Shown here one piece after another: positions 5,042 to 6,677 of a stretch of DNA of 6,677 bases. The notes below the pieces were generated by a model. That model did no database searches, was not told the origin of the DNA, and saw nothing but the letters and a program-made list of their open reading frames with translations. The stretch's first letter is position 1. Each line of letters starts with the position of its first letter. This stretch comes from Syntrophobacterales bacterium (GTDB lineage Bacteria; Desulfobacterota; Syntrophorhabdia; Syntrophorhabdales; WCHB1-27), in the NCBI GenBank assembly GCA_017881765.1, contig JADGQN010000268.1, forward strand, positions 1 through 6,677. The letters are read 5' to 3'. The position numbers were made by a program, and so were the translations under genes.

Positions 5042-6295
5042 TTCCCTCAGGATACCTTTCTCGACGTAGATAGGACGGATCAGTTTTCTGATGATAGGCA
5101 GCCTCCTGAAAAAAAGGCAGGAGGAGACGATGCAGATGATTCCGCCGATCGCGACCGCGTGGGGAGCCCCTATTCTATTGGCCAGAGCGCCTATGATCAG
5201 GCTGCCGAAAGGTGTCATACCCATGAACGCCATGGCATAGAGGCTCATCACCCGTCCCCGCTTGTCTTCTTGACTTATGGTCTGCAGAACAGTGTTGGTG
5301 GATGTGATAACCCCCATAAGCCCGAGGCCGGCGCAGAGGCTCATTAAAAGGGAGAACGGCAGATAGCGCGAGAAGGAGAAGAAGATAAGCGAGCATCCGA
5401 AGATGGCGGAAGCTGCTGCGATAATGGTGCCCAGACCGACAACGGATTTCCGCGAGGCCAGGTAAAACGCGCTGAGGAGAGCCCCGACTCCCGACACGGC
5501 GACAAGGAAGCCGAGCGTATGCGGTCCGCCTCCGAGAATATCTTTGGCAAATACGGGCATGAGCACCATGTACGGCATGCCCATGAGGGAGAGGAGGGCC
5601 AGGTTGATCAGTATATACCTGATGGGAGGAAAGCCAAACCCGTAGGCGTATCCCTCCTTCAGGCCGTGCAATATCCTTTGCTGTGAGGGCTTCCTGGTGA
5701 GATGAGGGAGCCGCATTGCGGCCAGTGCCCCGATCACTGCTATGAAGCTCAGTGCATTCAGGAGAAAGCAGACGCCCTCACTCGTGACGCTCAGTATAAG
5801 GCCTGCTATGGCTGGTCCAACGAGCCTTGCGCCGTTAAACATGAGCGAGTTGAGGGCAATTGCGTTTCCGAGATCCTCTTTCCTGTCGAGCAGATCACTG
5901 ATGAGAGACTGCCGGGTTGGGACGTCAAAGGCGGTGATGATGCCCATGCAGATGCCGAGCACGAAAATATGCCAGACAGCTATGTGGCCCGTAAGGGTGA
6001 GCAGCGCCAGAATGGAAGCCTGGATAGCAGACAGTGTCTGGATCACAATGAGCAGCCGCAGGCGGTGCCACCTGTCGGCGAGAACCCCTCCGAAGGAGGT
6101 GAGTAGAAAAGTGGGGAGTTGGCCCGCGAAACCAACGAGGCCGAGGAGAAGGGCTGAGTTCGTGAGGCGATAGACGAGCCAGCTCAGGGCGACCCACTGC
6201 ATCCAGGTCCCCACGAGAGACACACCCTGTCCTCCAAAGAAGAGTCGGTAGTTCCTGTGACGCAACGCCCGCGCTATGAATTTGAAATCTGCCAT
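5012..6295 (-). CDS. Major facilitator superfamily transporter, MFS_3 / EntS-like exporter
   Basis: A 427-residue inner-membrane protein with about 12 hydrophobic segments, the normal size for the superfamily. It probably exports a small molecule by proton antiport. The N-terminus (ALRHRNYRLFFGGQ, GTWMQWVALSWLVYRLT) is typical of the MFS_3 / enterobactin-exporter-like branch. Motif A between helices 2 and 3 is GGVLADRWHRLR (69-80), and FDVPTRQSLISDLL (123-136) with ALNSLMFNGARLVGPAIAG (147-165) is characteristic of this branch. The second half has EDKRGRVMSLYAMAFMGMTPFGSL (343 onward), the repeat of the loop and helix pattern. The tail after the last helix is odd: GPPPAVA and the TGA stop are encoded by the last hairpin and linker of the repeat array, so the original 3' end may have been replaced. 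The Shine-Dalgarno is weak (AGAG). It is divergent from the gene at 6519. The substrate cannot be inferred. Confidence 0.93.
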   Translation of the reverse strand: MADFKFIARALRHRNYRLFFGGQGVSLVGTWMQWVALSWLVYRLTNSALLLGLVGFAGQLPTFLLTSFGGVLADRWHRLRLLIVIQTLSAIQASILALLTLTGHIAVWHIFVLGICMGIITAFDVPTRQSLISDLLDRKEDLGNAIALNSLMFNGARLVGPAIAGLILSVTSEGVCFLLNALSFIAVIGALAAMRLPHLTRKPSQQRILHGLKEGYAYGFGFPPIRYILINLALLSLMGMPYMVLMPVFAKDILGGGPHTLGFLVAVSGVGALLSAFYLASRKSVVGLGTIIAAASAIFGCSLIFFSFSRYLPFSLLMSLCAGLGLMGVITSTNTVLQTISQEDKRGRVMSLYAMAFMGMTPFGSLIIGALANRIGAPHAVAIGGIICIVSSCLFFRRLPIIRKLIRPIYVEKGILREPHGPPPAVA

Positions 6296-6518
6296 GCTCT
6301 ATCAGTGGGTCTTTGCCGCGGGGGGTACCCGCTGCGGTCCCGGCAGATAGTATATACTTTTTGGCCCAGGTTTGGTCGGTTGCCCTCTGTGCTTTATCGG
6401 GCGCGCCGCTTCGCGCGAAACGCCTCTGGCCGTAAGCTAAAAAACAATTGACAACAAACCGGGTAAGGGTTAGCCTTAGGAGCTGGTAAAAATTTTCACA
6501 TAGTAATCGGGGGACGGT
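6296..6518. promoter_or_regulatory. Divergent control region between the MFS gene and the dehydratase-family gene
   Basis: Toward the MFS gene (minus) there is TATACT (6354-6349), within the palindrome AGTATATACT (6349-6358), without a good -35, and a leader hairpin GCGGG-GGGTA-CCCGC (6318-6332). Toward the plus-strand gene there is a perfect TTGACA (6448-6453) but only a poor -10 (TAGCCT, 6471-6476, 17-base spacing), suggesting an activator-dependent promoter. An imperfect A/T palindrome GTAAAAATTTTCAC (6486-6499) sits between it and the ribosome site. GGCGCGCC (6400-6407) and TTCGCGCGAA (6410-6419) are two further perfect palindromes, of unknown meaning. Confidence 0.35.
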
Positions 6519-6677
6519 ATGTGGGAGAGTCTCGACCTCAATAAGGTGATAGATTACGCGAAGGATCCCTATGCTTCGATACGGGAGTGGAAGAGAGGGA
6601 GCGGAAAGAAAGTGGTGGGAAGTACGCTGGCGGATGTGCCTGAAGAAGTGATCTACGCTTTTGGCGCTTTGCCTGTC
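6519..6677 (+). CDS. 2-hydroxyacyl-CoA dehydratase / benzoyl-CoA reductase family subunit, N-terminal part
   Basis: Fifty-three codons are open from the ATG at 6519 to the right edge, starting MWESLDLNKVIDYAKDPYA. The stretch EWKRGSGKKVVG followed by VPEEVIYAFGALPV matches the conserved N-terminus of the HgdB/BcrC-like family, where a Lys-Val-(Val/Ile)-Gly strand precedes (Val/Thr)PEE(Ile/Val/Leu)(Ile/Leu)xAxGxLPV. Members are iron-sulfur subunits of 2-hydroxyglutaryl-CoA-type dehydratases or ATP-dependent benzoyl-CoA reductases in strict or facultative anaerobes. The cysteines that hold the cluster come later in the chain and are outside the window, so function cannot be narrowed. The ribosome site GGGGG lies about five bases before the ATG. 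The gene is divergent from the MFS transporter. Family membership is fairly sure; the enzyme type is not. Confidence 0.8.
   Translation, partial: MWESLDLNKVIDYAKDPYASIREWKRGSGKKVVGSTLADVPEEVIYAFGALPV

Overview
The window looks like chromosomal DNA of an anaerobic, probably syntrophic or aromatic-degrading bacterium of the deltaproteobacterial / Syntrophorhabdales type. That is an inference from gene content: two neighbouring TctC/Bug-type solute-binding proteins, a UvrD-type helicase, an MFS exporter, and the start of a 2-hydroxyacyl-CoA dehydratase / benzoyl-CoA reductase-family subunit. Nothing in the window fixes the species.

Layout. 1-627 (minus) is a TctC/Bug-type periplasmic binding protein that runs off the left edge. 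728-1717 (minus) is a complete paralogue, about 69% identical to it over 177 aligned mature residues by hand count. Both have signal peptides, and similar CATAAT-type promoters lie upstream of each. 1718-1946 is a divergent control region holding the promoter of the second tctC-like gene and a plus-strand promoter with a built-in dyad. 1947-2186 (plus) is a small acidic-then-basic helical protein of unknown function. 2183-2452 (minus) is a two-helix membrane protein of unknown function, and the two stop codons interlock. 2453-2761 is a 309-base gap with a perfect consensus sigma-70 promoter (minus) and an operator-like dyad at its start site. 2762-4756 (minus) is a complete superfamily 1A helicase, 664 aa, probably translated from a leaderless or nearly leaderless mRNA.

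From about 4802 to 5041 lies the most unusual element: a compact array of about nine different short hairpins, mostly with 3-base loops, separated by a recurring 9-base linker (TTGAGGACC or its complement). The linker orientation flips at a central inverted repeat near 4935. The array runs into the 3' end of the next gene. 5012-6295 (minus) is a 12-helix MFS transporter whose last residues and stop codon are written by the final hairpin and linker. 6296-6518 is a divergent control region. From 6519 (plus) begins a gene of the HgdB/BcrC-like family, cut by the right edge.

How the genes relate. The solute-binding proteins and the acyl-CoA dehydratase/reductase-like gene would fit carboxylate or aromatic-acid uptake and breakdown, but no permease genes (tctA/tctB) lie in the window and no operon ties them together. 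The helicase and the two small genes appear to be independent transcription units. The best candidate for something not described is the hairpin array at 4802-5041.
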